A stretch of DNA of 64,000 bases. It comes from Lachnospiraceae bacterium AC2031 (lineage in GTDB: Bacteria; Bacillota; Clostridia; Lachnospirales; Lachnospiraceae). Under the pieces are notes generated by a model. That model searched no databases. It worked only from the letters and a program-made list of their open reading frames with translations, and had not been told where the DNA came from. How positions within the stretch are numbered: position 1 is the first letter of the stretch; each line of letters starts with the position of its first letter. The DNA lies in assembly GCA_000687975.1 (NCBI GenBank), contig JIAB01000001.1:806001-870000 (forward strand), given 5' to 3'. The translations under genes were made by a program, and so were the position numbers. Positions 18,802-27,785 of the stretch are shown piece by piece.

Positions 18802-18902
18802 GGTGCAGTGGGGACAGACCCCCTTGCACCAATTCATTCGGTGCAGCGGGGACAGACCCCCTTGCACCTAGCGGTGCAAGAGGGGACTGTCCCCGCTGCA
18901 CC
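18802..18902. repeat. Three GGGGAC (REP-like) repeats, two forming an inverted pair
   Basis: Copies of about 29-30 nt begin GGTGCA and end TGCACC: 18802-18830, 18840-18868 and, inverted, 18873-18902. The second and third pair along almost their whole length across a 4-nt loop, like a REP doublet. The core is GGGGACAGWCCCC. The copies fill the gap between the GH16 stop and the GH5 start. Related copies lie at 35787-35870 and 36317-36366. Confidence 0.85.
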
Positions 18903-20414
18903 TTAGTCTATCTTTTCAAGGCGGACGTTACGGATATGGATGGTAGCTGTTGAGCCCTGATTACCCATATTGAACTCTACACGTCCCTTATCGTCGCTCT
19001 CTTCTTTCATATCAAACTCGAACTCAAAGGTCTGCCACTCAGTTGTAAGATCAACTGATGTATCATCAAAGTATCTGATCCAATTTGCTGTAGGTGCTGT
19101 TACTGCAGCCTTCATCTTTCTATCTTCTTCTGCATAAGCTTCGAATGAATACTTATACTTACATCCTTCTTCCATAGGCATCTCTGGCTGTACCAGCTGG
19201 ATTGAATATTCTTCTGAGCCAAAGTCTTCAGTTGAGATTATGATCTCGCCGTCCTTAATCTCAGCTTCGCCCTTGCCACCATTTAGATTTAGGAACTTCC
19301 AGTCAACATCATCTGTCAGATCCTCAGCCACAGAGAAATCTGAATTATGAATAAAGTTACCTGTTTCATCAGCTTCTCTCATCTCAAGAACCTTAACAGG
19401 CTTCTCTACATTCTCGTCATAACTTTCCTTCTGATAGATACGAACGTAATCAACATACATTGCACCTTTCTCGTCAAATGGAGTCGTCTCGTCTGGATCT
19501 CCAGGCCAGTCTCCACCAACTGCTACATTAAGAATTACATGGAATGGCTGATCAAAAGGAGCAGGATATGGCTTCTCGTTGCCACCTGTCCACTTTGAGA
19601 ACCAATCGCTTGTTTCGTAATACTGTTCACCGTCGACATACCATTTAATTACGCCTGGCTCATAATCAACTGCGAATACATGGTACTCCTCTGAAAAATC
19701 TCCACTTGCCAGAGAATATGTACCCTGATTCTGATTATGTGGCTCGCCGTAATGGATTGTTCCATAGTTCATTGTTGTGCTGTCGCCAAGTACCTCAGCA
19801 ATATCTATCTCACCACACTTAGGCCACTGTCCATAGTAGTCCTCATCCTGTGGCATCATCCAGAAAGCAGGAAGATAACCCTTACCCTGTGGGAACTTGA
19901 TTCTAGCTTCGAAACGTCCGTACTTTACGTCATGCTTGTTCTGAGTATTTACACGACCTGAAGCGTAAGATACATTTCCGTCCTCATCCTCAAACTTCTT
20001 AGGCTGAATAACCAGTTCGCCGTTCTCAACAAATGCATACTCATCAGTTGGTATATACTCCTGAAGCTCGTTATTAACCCAACCAACCTGATGTTCCTCA
20101 CGGTTCCAGTCATCCTCGTTCAGTTCTGTTCCGTTAAACTCATCATGCCACACAAGGTGATATCCCTCAGGAACCTCAATCTCATCCTCTGACACATCTG
20201 TCGCGCTTGTGTCAGTGTTAGTAGCTTTTTTAGCCTCTGTCTCAGTTGCCTCAGTATCCTCTTCTGTGTCAGCCTCAGTTGCAACCTCGGTTACAGCCTC
20301 TGTATTCTCAGCAGTTTCCTCAGTCTTACCACAGCCTGATGCTGAAAGAAGCATCATAGCAGCCAGCGAAGTAACTAAAATTCTCTTCTTAGAAATGAAT
20401 CCGTTCTTTCTCAT
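18903..20414 (-). CDS. GH16 beta-glucanase lipoprotein with C-terminal carbohydrate-binding module
   Basis: 503 aa from ATG 20414, chosen for AAGGAGGAA 4 nt upstream. The signal ends SASGC with lipidated Cys28; a Thr/Glu/Ala linker (30-80) follows. The GH16 domain (about 84-335) has the catalytic signature GEIDIAE, nucleophile Glu202 and acid/base Glu207, the form found in lichenases and laminarinases. The C-terminal 150 residues start FIHNSDFS and look like a CBM4/CBM22-type beta sandwich. It would cut beta-1,3/1,4-glucan at the cell surface. Paired half-sites upstream point to control by the adjacent AraC regulator. Confidence 0.93.
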   Translation of the reverse strand: MRKNGFISKKRILVTSLAAMMLLSASGCGKTEETAENTEAVTEVATEADTEEDTEATETEAKKATNTDTSATDVSEDEIEVPEGYHLVWHDEFNGTELNEDDWNREEHQVGWVNNELQEYIPTDEYAFVENGELVIQPKKFEDEDGNVSYASGRVNTQNKHDVKYGRFEARIKFPQGKGYLPAFWMMPQDEDYYGQWPKCGEIDIAEVLGDSTTMNYGTIHYGEPHNQNQGTYSLASGDFSEEYHVFAVDYEPGVIKWYVDGEQYYETSDWFSKWTGGNEKPYPAPFDQPFHVILNVAVGGDWPGDPDETTPFDEKGAMYVDYVRIYQKESYDENVEKPVKVLEMREADETGNFIHNSDFSVAEDLTDDVDWKFLNLNGGKGEAEIKDGEIIISTEDFGSEEYSIQLVQPEMPMEEGCKYKYSFEAYAEEDRKMKAAVTAPTANWIRYFDDTSVDLTTEWQTFEFEFDMKEESDDKGRVEFNMGNQGSTATIHIRNVRLEKID

Positions 20415-20462
20415 TTCGTTCCTCCTTATACCATAAGAATCACTTTTTTTATCTAAGCTCAT

Positions 20463-20468
20463 AGTATA
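20463..20468 (-). promoter_or_regulatory. Possible -10 box of GH16 gene
   Basis: TATACT on the minus strand with no good -35 at 16-18 nt, as expected for an activator-dependent promoter. Confidence 0.45.
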
Positions 20469-20485
20469 ATTATCAGGAAAAATGA

Positions 20486-20513
20486 TATATCGTTTTAATG
20501 ACTATTATATCGT
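20486..20513. promoter_or_regulatory. Paired ACGATATA half-sites, likely AraC-family site
   Basis: ACGATATA occurs twice in direct orientation (20486-20493 and 20506-20513), exactly 20 nt apart, just upstream of the GH16 -10. AraC-family proteins commonly bind two direct half-sites about two helical turns apart. Confidence 0.5.
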
Positions 20514-20541
20514 AATCATTACCTATTGTTTGTAGGGATTT

Positions 20542-21288
20542 TTACTTTGACAGGTTGCTGGTAAACAGGTTGTCATTCTTATACTCCAGTGGGGTTGTTC
20601 CAACTTCCTTCCTGAATACTTCCGAAAAGTAACTCTGACTAGGAAATGCAAGTATGGACGCAATCTCCGACGGCGTAAAATCTGAATAGACCAGCATGTT
20701 CTTTGCGGTCTCAATCTTCTTCATTCGAATATATCTGCTGACTGAGACTCCCATTTCTTTCTTAAAAACACGTGATAGATAAGACGGATTTAAGTTTACA
20801 TAACTCGATAATTCTTCGATAGTAATTCTTGTATGTAAGTGATCATATATATAATCCACCGCCTTGGCTACAGGCATAGAAGTAATAGTCCTCTTCCTCA
20901 GATTCCTCATCTTCTTGGTGTAGTCCAGACTCATGGAGTTGTGGAGCTCAGTAATCTCTTCCTTAGTCTTCGCCTTGTCCGCCTTCTGGATATAGAAGTC
21001 GCTGAGGCTGTATGAATCCGAAAGATCCATCCCGCCCTCAATGCAGTATCTTGCCAGCATTGCCGCAGTAATAGCAAAATGGTATTTCAGATTCTGCACT
21101 GGGTCGAGGGAGAGCACGCCAAGTCCTTTCTTGTCCGCAAGGTTTTCCTGGCACAGCTTCTTAACCTTATCAACGTCGCCATTCTTTACAGCACTATAGA
21201 AATCAAACTCAGGCTGATAGGCGGCTCTGATAAAGTCATCCTCTCTCTGCAGATATTCATGATAGATGAGCTCCTTCTCAAGAGACAT
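20542..21288 (-). CDS. AraC-family transcriptional regulator
   Basis: 248 aa. The C-terminal 100 residues carry two helix-turn-helix motifs (TIEELSSYVNLNPSYLSRVFKK-type first helix pair, then FTPSEIASILAFPSQSYFSEVF), ending with the family sequence TPLEYK. The N-terminal 140 residues lack a cupin signature and resemble the helical domain of YSIRK-like sensor regulators. It is 80 nt upstream of the GH16 gene and 8 nt after radA. A role as activator of the glucanase genes is inferred from position and half-sites. Confidence 0.9.
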   Translation of the reverse strand: MSLEKELIYHEYLQREDDFIRAAYQPEFDFYSAVKNGDVDKVKKLCQENLADKKGLGVLSLDPVQNLKYHFAITAAMLARYCIEGGMDLSDSYSLSDFYIQKADKAKTKEEITELHNSMSLDYTKKMRNLRKRTITSMPVAKAVDYIYDHLHTRITIEELSSYVNLNPSYLSRVFKKEMGVSVSRYIRMKKIETAKNMLVYSDFTPSEIASILAFPSQSYFSEVFRKEVGTTPLEYKNDNLFTSNLSK

Positions 21289-21296
21289 ATTTACTC

Positions 21297-22667
21297 CTAT
21301 ATTTTATCTAAGGCATCACGGATGGTTGAAACGTAGGTTATCTCAACACCCAGGTTTTCCAAATCTTTGTTGTAGTTTGACTTTGGAATGATTGCTTTGG
21401 TATAGCCAAGCTTTGCAGCTTCCTTAAGTCTCTGTGATATATTTCGTACACCTCTGACTTCTCCAGCCAGTCCTGTCTCACCAATGATAACCATCTTGCT
21501 ATCTATAGACTTATCTCTAAATGAGGATGCAATGGCTGAGATTATTCCAAGATCCGTAGATGGATCATTTATCTTAAGACCACCAGCTACATTTACGTAG
21601 CAGTCGCATCCTGAAAGACTGATTCCTCCACGCTTTTCAAGGACCGCTGTAAGAAGATTTACTCTGTTATAGTCAATACCTACACTGGTTCTTCTTGGCA
21701 TACTGAAGCTTGAATCAGTACATAGCGCCTGGATTTCTACCAGCATTGCTCTGGTACCTTCTATGATACAAACGACCGAAGAGCCTGAGGACTTCTCAGG
21801 ACGTCCATTCAGGAAGAACTCTGATGGATTGATAACCTCCTCCAGTCCTCCATCGGTCATGTTGAATACGCCGATTTCATTTGTAGATCCAAATCTATTC
21901 TTATTGGCTCTGAGAAGTCTGAAGCCTCCACTCTCATCGCCTTCAAAATAAAGAACTGAGTCCACCATATGCTCAAGAGTTCTTGGACCTGCAACAGTAC
22001 CTTCCTTTGTAACATGGCCAACAATAAATACTGCCACATTACTGTGCTTTGCAATCTGAAGCATGCGGGCAGTCACCTCACGTACCTGAGATATGGTACC
22101 AGGTGCAGCTTCCACATTTGCAGCCTCAATAGTCTGAATTGAATCGATAACAACCACCTCTGCTTCAAGACTCTCAATCTGTGACTCGATATTATCCATA
22201 TCATTGTCACTGAGAAGCATGAGACGGTCTTCCATAACAGTACCCTCTGTGATACCAAGTCTCACCGCACGGGACTTGATCTGAGAAACCGATTCCTCAC
22301 CTGATACATATAGAACCTTTGTATCTCCCTCCACCAGATTACGGCACATCTCAAGAAGAAGGGTAGACTTTCCAATACCTGGATCACCACCTACAAGAAC
22401 CAGAGAACCCTTTACGATTCCCCCTCCAAGAACTCGGTCAAGCTCGGAGATTTTCGTGCTTATTCTTGTCTCCTCTGAAGATGAAACATTTTTTATACTT
22501 GTGGCCTTAGGTCTGTCTGATACAGACACTGTCTTATTATTTCTTGTCTTTGTAACCTTTTCCTCAACAAATGAATTCCATGCCTTACATGAAGGGCACT
22601 GTCCCATCCAACGGCTGAATTCATTTCCACATTCTTTACAAAAATATACTTGCTTATCCTTTGCCAT
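21297..22667 (-). CDS. radA: DNA repair protein RadA/Sms
   Basis: 456 aa, full length. The zinc motif FCKECG and CPSCKAW is followed by a RecA-like core with Walker A GGDPGIGKST, the diagnostic KNRFG motif in RANKNRFGSTNE, and a C-terminal Lon-protease-like domain (about 275-456). RadA is a helicase that drives branch migration in recombination and natural transformation. The araC gene follows by 8 nt. In many Firmicutes radA neighbours clpC, and here clpC is two genes upstream. Confidence 0.96.
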   Translation of the reverse strand: MAKDKQVYFCKECGNEFSRWMGQCPSCKAWNSFVEEKVTKTRNNKTVSVSDRPKATSIKNVSSSEETRISTKISELDRVLGGGIVKGSLVLVGGDPGIGKSTLLLEMCRNLVEGDTKVLYVSGEESVSQIKSRAVRLGITEGTVMEDRLMLLSDNDMDNIESQIESLEAEVVVIDSIQTIEAANVEAAPGTISQVREVTARMLQIAKHSNVAVFIVGHVTKEGTVAGPRTLEHMVDSVLYFEGDESGGFRLLRANKNRFGSTNEIGVFNMTDGGLEEVINPSEFFLNGRPEKSSGSSVVCIIEGTRAMLVEIQALCTDSSFSMPRRTSVGIDYNRVNLLTAVLEKRGGISLSGCDCYVNVAGGLKINDPSTDLGIISAIASSFRDKSIDSKMVIIGETGLAGEVRGVRNISQRLKEAAKLGYTKAIIPKSNYNKDLENLGVEITYVSTIRDALDKI

Positions 22668-22697
22668 CTCTCCTCCAAATCATAGAAATCCAAATCA

Positions 22698-22741
22698 TAG
22701 AAAAAAAGTGTGTCACTTGAAACGTCTCCGTGACACACTTT
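22698..22741 (-). terminator. Terminator of gene 22748-23161
   Basis: A perfect 12-bp stem (22705-22716 with 22730-22741), 13-nt loop and a T run on the minus strand. Confidence 0.85.
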
Positions 22742-22747
22742 ACATTC

Positions 22748-23161
22748 TTAATTTTTCTCTATGAAAACATCAACCTTTTCATTCTCTTCAAGCTCTACGC
22801 TAAGGTTTAACTTGCCACCAAGATTTGTCTTCATCTTTCCAACATAAACCTCATCAACATGTACTTTATATTCTGTTTCAGGTTCAAGTTCAAGTGTAAC
22901 CTGTGCATCGCTGTCGCCTTCAACACTGAACATCACCTTTTCTCCATTTGTTCTGAACTCATGTACTGTTGTTCCTGGAACTGACTCATATACGAACATG
23001 CCGTTCTTTTCAAGTTTAGTAATCTCATTAAACGTTTTTATCTTATATGTATCTCCATTATATTCAAAGCCATCTTTCTTTGTCTTTGAATCAAGCTCGT
23101 GATTACCAAAACTTATTGAACCATTCTCTTCCTCGCGAATCAGTTCGTCAATAACTGCCAT
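22748..23161 (-). CDS. Unrecognised small acidic protein
   Basis: 137 aa, no signal peptide or membrane segment, strongly acidic (many E/D) with mainly beta-type sequence: TVHEFRTNGEKVMFSVEG and AQVTLELEPETEYKVHVDEVYVGKM resemble an immunoglobulin-like or beta-sandwich fold. AGGAGG lies about 8 nt before the ATG. It stands as its own unit between clpC and radA with a good terminator. I cannot name a function. Confidence 0.75.
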   Translation of the reverse strand: MAVIDELIREEENGSISFGNHELDSKTKKDGFEYNGDTYKIKTFNEITKLEKNGMFVYESVPGTTVHEFRTNGEKVMFSVEGDSDAQVTLELEPETEYKVHVDEVYVGKMKTNLGGKLNLSVELEENEKVDVFIEKN

Positions 23162-23237
23162 AATATATTACCTCCTGAAAATATGTAGTAATTAACCTAT
23201 CCATAGGAATATTTCAAAATCTCTACGTATCTCTATA

Positions 23238-23259
23238 ATAACAAAAAACCTTTAGGTTT
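23238..23259 (-). terminator. Weak terminator after clpC
   Basis: A 5-bp stem AAACC/GGTTT (23246-23250 with 23255-23259), 4-nt loop, followed by TTTTTT on the minus strand. Confidence 0.5.
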
Positions 23260-23260
23260 G

Positions 23261-25738
23261 CTACACATTCTTTTTGCTATTTTTAACGCTAAATGTTACT
23301 TCCTTTTCTACGCCATTTGAAACGGACATACTGACTGTATCCCCTCTTTTTATCTCACCAGAAAGGAGTTTTTCTGCCAGAGGATCCTCAATATACTGCT
23401 GCATAGCACGTCTGAGTGGTCTTGCTCCGAACTTCTTGTCATAGCCCTTTTCGAAAATGAATCTCTTAAGCTTCATTCCATAGGTTATCTTAAGTTCAGC
23501 TGTTTCAGCGACTCTTGTCTTAAGCTCCTTCAGCATGAGGTCTGCGATGCTGAGTATCTCTTCCTCATTAAGGGATCTGAATACGATAATATCATCAAGA
23601 CGATTGATAAACTCTGGCTTAAACTGATCCTTTACAGAATCCATGATGCGAGATTTCATTTCCTCATGACTCTTATCATCGCTATTATCAGTAACAAATC
23701 CTATAGACTTCGGATCAATGATCTTATCCGCTCCAAGGTTTGATGTCATAATGATTATTGTATTCTTGAAGTCAACTCGTCTGCCCTGGGAGTCAGTGAT
23801 GATACCATCATCAAGCACCTGAAGCAGTACGTTATAAACATCAGGATGTGCCTTCTCAACCTCGTCAAAAAGAACAACACTATATGGATTTCTGCGGACC
23901 ATCTCAGAAAGCTGTCCGCCTTCATCGTATCCCACATATCCTGGAGGAGAACCTATCAGCTTTGATACTGCATGCTTCTCCATATATTCTGACATATCAA
24001 CTCTGATAAGACTCTTTTCATCTCCAAAAAGAGAAGCTGCAAGAGCCTTTGAAAGCTCAGTTTTTCCAACGCCTGTAGGTCCAAGGAAGAGAAATGCACC
24101 AATCGGTCTTTCAGGTGATCTAAGTCCCGCCCTGCTTCTGCGAACAGCATTTGCAACTGCGGTAACTGCCTCGTCCTGTCCCACAACTCTTTCATGAAGC
24201 TTCTTATCAAGCTCAAGCAGTCTTGACTGCTCAGTTACAGAAAGTCTGGTTACAGGAATCTTTGTCCACACAGAAACCACTGCAGCCACGTCGTCTTCCA
24301 TAACAACTGGTATTTCAACTCCAGCCTTCTTTTCAGGCTTTTCAGTTTCATTCTGCAGCTTTCTTCTGAGTCTTATGACACGGCCCATATCACCGGCACT
24401 CAGTGACTCGTCGATTTCCTGCTTTATCTCTTCACTATGATCTGGCTCTATCTTATAAGAAAAGTCCTTTGGAACATTTCCCATCTTGATCCTTGCACAA
24501 GCCTCATCAATCAGATCTATAGCCTTATCTGGAAGGAAGCGGTCATTAATATATCTTACTGAATAAGTTACTGCTGCGTCTATAGCCTCATCTGAAATAG
24601 TTACCATATGGTAATCTTCAAATCTAGGCTTGAGTCCAATAAGGATATCTCTTGTCTCAGCCGCAGTTGGCTCATCTACTGTAATAGGCTGAAATCTTCT
24701 TTCCAGCGCAGCATCCTTCTCAATATACTTTCTATACTCCTCAAGTGTTGTGGCACCGATCATATGAATCTCACCACGTGAAAGTGCAGGCTTAAAGATA
24801 TTCGCTGCATCATGAGTTCCTTCTGAACCACCAGCACCAATAAGTGTATGAAGCTCATCAATAAAAAGTATAATATCAGGATTTACTTTAAGTTCATCTA
24901 TTGTCTTTATGAGTCTTTCCTCAAAGTCACCGCGGTATCTTGTACCAGCCAGCATAGCTGCAAGATCAAGACTCATAATTTGTTTATTTCGAAGTTCTTC
25001 AGGAACCTGTCCATTTACTATCAGCTGGGCGATTCCCTCAACGATAGCAGTCTTACCAACTCCAGGCTCTCCAACAAGACATGCATTATTCTTAGTTCTA
25101 CGACCAAGTATCTGCATGACTCTGACTATCTCTTCGTATCTGCCAACAACAGGATCAAGCTTACCCTCTTCTGCCTCTTTCGTCATATTTCTGGCATACT
25201 GATCAAGCATGGTCTGCTTTGACTTTGGCTTCGCCTTCACGTTCTTCTGAGGTGCTATATTATCACGAACATACTTCTTGCATTCATCTGCACTCATACC
25301 TGTTGCAAGCAGAAGTTCATGGCAGAGAGCATAAGGATTGATCTTATTCTCCTTCAGAAGATCCATCATAAATGAATTCTTATCTCTGATAATACTAATG
25401 AGAATGTGCTCAGTTCCTATCTCATCTACACCAAGACGTTTTGCGTCTTCCATAGCACTTTCAAAAAGCCTCTCAGTTCTGGCTGTATACTCACCCTTAG
25501 GTTTAAAATGGCCCACCGCAACTGACTCCTTCAGAAGGGTCTCCGCTATCTTATGGATATCATCGGACTTGATTCCATTTTTGAGCATAACACGATATGC
25601 CAGACCACTGTGTGATGAATACATCGCAACCACAATGTGTCTGGCATCTATATAGTCATTACTGAGTCTATTGGCGAGACTCTTTGCATTTTCAAGCACG
25701 AGTCCCGCCGATTTAGAAAATTTCAGATTATTTTTCAT
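23261..25738 (-). CDS. clpC: ATP-dependent Clp protease ATP-binding subunit ClpC
   Basis: 825 aa with two Clp N repeats (about 1-140), AAA+ module one (Walker A GEPGVGKT, Walker B IILFIDELHTLIG), a middle coil region, and AAA+ module two (Walker A GPTGVGKTE, then VVLFDEVEKAHPDVYN). ClpC unfolds proteins and feeds them to ClpP. The usual clpC neighbours ctsR, mcsA and mcsB are absent; instead the start overlaps the end of purD by 11 nt, so it seems to have joined a purine operon. No CtsR heptad repeat is seen before it. Confidence 0.95.
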   Translation of the reverse strand: MKNNLKFSKSAGLVLENAKSLANRLSNDYIDARHIVVAMYSSHSGLAYRVMLKNGIKSDDIHKIAETLLKESVAVGHFKPKGEYTARTERLFESAMEDAKRLGVDEIGTEHILISIIRDKNSFMMDLLKENKINPYALCHELLLATGMSADECKKYVRDNIAPQKNVKAKPKSKQTMLDQYARNMTKEAEEGKLDPVVGRYEEIVRVMQILGRRTKNNACLVGEPGVGKTAIVEGIAQLIVNGQVPEELRNKQIMSLDLAAMLAGTRYRGDFEERLIKTIDELKVNPDIILFIDELHTLIGAGGSEGTHDAANIFKPALSRGEIHMIGATTLEEYRKYIEKDAALERRFQPITVDEPTAAETRDILIGLKPRFEDYHMVTISDEAIDAAVTYSVRYINDRFLPDKAIDLIDEACARIKMGNVPKDFSYKIEPDHSEEIKQEIDESLSAGDMGRVIRLRRKLQNETEKPEKKAGVEIPVVMEDDVAAVVSVWTKIPVTRLSVTEQSRLLELDKKLHERVVGQDEAVTAVANAVRRSRAGLRSPERPIGAFLFLGPTGVGKTELSKALAASLFGDEKSLIRVDMSEYMEKHAVSKLIGSPPGYVGYDEGGQLSEMVRRNPYSVVLFDEVEKAHPDVYNVLLQVLDDGIITDSQGRRVDFKNTIIIMTSNLGADKIIDPKSIGFVTDNSDDKSHEEMKSRIMDSVKDQFKPEFINRLDDIIVFRSLNEEEILSIADLMLKELKTRVAETAELKITYGMKLKRFIFEKGYDKKFGARPLRRAMQQYIEDPLAEKLLSGEIKRGDTVSMSVSNGVEKEVTFSVKNSKKNV

Positions 25739-27002
25739 CTATAGCCTTACCTATATCATGTCTCATGTACTTATTTTCGAAATCAATAAGTTCTGTTGCC
25801 TTATAAGCATTTGCTCTAGCTTCTACGAGAGTGTTTCCAAGAGCTGTAACTCCGAGAACACGGCCGCCATTTGTAACAACCTTACCCTCTTCATTAAACT
25901 TTGTTCCGCTATGGAATACAAAGTAATCATCCTTACCTGCGAAGTTCTCAAGACCCTTGATCTCGAAGCCCTTCTTATATGATACTGGATAACCATCTGA
26001 AGCAAGCATTACGCATACTGCAGCATTATCCTCAAATTCAAGATTGATCTTATCAAGAGTTCCGTCTGCACAAGCTTCCATAACCTCTACGATATCATTT
26101 TTAAGACGAGGAATTACTACCTGTGCCTCTGGATCACCAAATCTTGCGTTGAACTCAAGTACTCTTGGTCCCTTTGGAGTAAGCATCAGACCACAGAAGA
26201 GAACACCCTTGAACTCGCGTCCCTCTGCTGCCATAGCATCGATTGTTCTCTGATATACATTTTCCTCACAGAACTTCTGAACTTCATCTGTATAGAATGG
26301 GCTTGGTGAAAATGTACCCATACCACCTGTATTAAGACCTGTATCTCCATCACCCGCACGCTTATGATCCTGAGCAGATGTCATAGGAAGAATAGTCTTT
26401 CCATCTGAAAAACATAGAACTGATACTTCACGACCTGTCATAAACTCTTCGATAACTACCTTATTACCAGCGTCACCGAACTTCTTGTCAATCATTATCT
26501 CCTTGATTCCGTCCTTTGCCTCTTCAAGAGTCTGGCAGATAAGAACGCCCTTACCAAGAGCAAGTCCATCAGCCTTAAGAACGTAAGGAGCTTCCTGAGT
26601 CTCAAGATATGCAAGAGCAGCATCAGCATCTTCAAATGTCTCATATGCTGCTGAAGGAATATCGTACTTCTTCATAAGGTCCTTTGAGAATGCCTTTGAA
26701 GCTTCGATAATAGCTGCATTCTTTCTAGGTCCAAATGTCTTTATACCTGCATCTAAGAACGCATCTGCAACGCCTGCAGCAAGAGGATCATCTGGAGCAA
26801 CGATTACGAAATCAATCTCCTTTTCCTTTGCGAATGCTACAAGTGAATCTGCATCCATAACTGATATATCAACGCACTCAGCGAGTTCTGCAATTCCTGC
26901 ATTTCCTGGTGCTGCATAAAGCTTATCACACTTTGGGCTCTTTGCTACTGCCCAAGCTATGGCGTGTTCACGGCCGCCACCGCCAACGATCATAATCTTC
27001 AT
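25728..27002 (-). CDS. purD: Phosphoribosylamine-glycine ligase
   Basis: 424 aa. GARS of the purine pathway joins phosphoribosylamine to glycine with ATP. The start MKIMIVGGGGREHAIAW, the ATP-grasp texts YVLKADGLALGKGVLI and EEFMTGREVSV, and the magnesium site VLEFNARFGDPEAQV are all intact. It follows purM and purN. The 106-nt gap before it shows no strong terminator, so co-transcription with purN is likely. Confidence 0.97.
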   Translation of the reverse strand: MKIMIVGGGGREHAIAWAVAKSPKCDKLYAAPGNAGIAELAECVDISVMDADSLVAFAKEKEIDFVIVAPDDPLAAGVADAFLDAGIKTFGPRKNAAIIEASKAFSKDLMKKYDIPSAAYETFEDADAALAYLETQEAPYVLKADGLALGKGVLICQTLEEAKDGIKEIMIDKKFGDAGNKVVIEEFMTGREVSVLCFSDGKTILPMTSAQDHKRAGDGDTGLNTGGMGTFSPSPFYTDEVQKFCEENVYQRTIDAMAAEGREFKGVLFCGLMLTPKGPRVLEFNARFGDPEAQVVIPRLKNDIVEVMEACADGTLDKINLEFEDNAAVCVMLASDGYPVSYKKGFEIKGLENFAGKDDYFVFHSGTKFNEEGKVVTNGGRVLGVTALGNTLVEARANAYKATELIDFENKYMRHDIGKAIDEK

Positions 27003-27108
27003 TTTTGTCTCCTCTTATACATAATCTCGCGGCAACCATTATATTCTCGCACGAGTATGCACTTACTCGACATCTCGAGCTTCGAATAATAATGTTTGCT
27101 CACGAATG

Positions 27109-27729
27109 TTAGTTTCTCATGTCTGATGTAGCTTTGTAGGTTACCTTGCCGGTTGCGATCAGGTTGATTGCTTCTGGGAGGATTACCCACTCTGCCTGCT
27201 CCATGATACGATGCTGAAGTGTTTCAGGTGTATCACCATCTTCTACGTAAACGGCTTTTTGAAGGATGATTGGACCAGTGTCTGTTCCTGCATCAACAAA
27301 GTGCACTGTTGCTCCTGATACTTTTACACCACGCTCAAGGGCTGCCTTATGAACCTTAAGTCCATAGTAGCCTGTTCCACAGAATGATGGAATGAGTGAT
27401 GGATGTATATTAATGATACGACCTTCATACTTTTCAATAACTGCTGGTGGGATTACTACCAGGAAGCCTGCAAGTACAATGAGGTCTGGATTATATTCAT
27501 CAAGTTTTGCAAGGAATGCCTTGTTGAAGGATGATCTATCTGGGAAGTCTTTTGGAGATACGACTTCACCTTTTATACCAGCCTTCTCAGCTCTCTCAAG
27601 TGAATATACACCATAGTTGTTGCTGATAACTCCAACTATCTCAGTGTTAGTTATAGTTCCATCTGCAACTCTATCTATGATTGCCTGAAGGTTTGTTCCG
27701 CCTCCAGATACACATACTAATACTCTCAT
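27109..27729 (-). CDS. purN: Phosphoribosylglycinamide formyltransferase
   Basis: 206 aa. PurN moves a formyl group from 10-formyl-tetrahydrofolate to GAR. The start VLVCVSGGGTNLQAI binds the substrate phosphate; the catalytic Asn-His pair is in INIHPSLIPSFCG, and Asp is in FVDAGTDTGPII. It lies 56 nt after purM and before purD, in pathway order minus purH. Confidence 0.97.
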   Translation of the reverse strand: MRVLVCVSGGGTNLQAIIDRVADGTITNTEIVGVISNNYGVYSLERAEKAGIKGEVVSPKDFPDRSSFNKAFLAKLDEYNPDLIVLAGFLVVIPPAVIEKYEGRIINIHPSLIPSFCGTGYYGLKVHKAALERGVKVSGATVHFVDAGTDTGPIILQKAVYVEDGDTPETLQHRIMEQAEWVILPEAINLIATGKVTYKATSDMRN

Positions 27730-27785
27730 ATATTTATCCTCTTTGTATGATCAAAGACACATTGTTATCAATTAACGTGAAGAAA

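Noticed and set aside
18802-18902. Ordinary terminator between GH16 and GH5
   Set aside because: The hairpin is strong but has no T tract, and the same sequence recurs elsewhere as a repeat, so it is better called REP-like.
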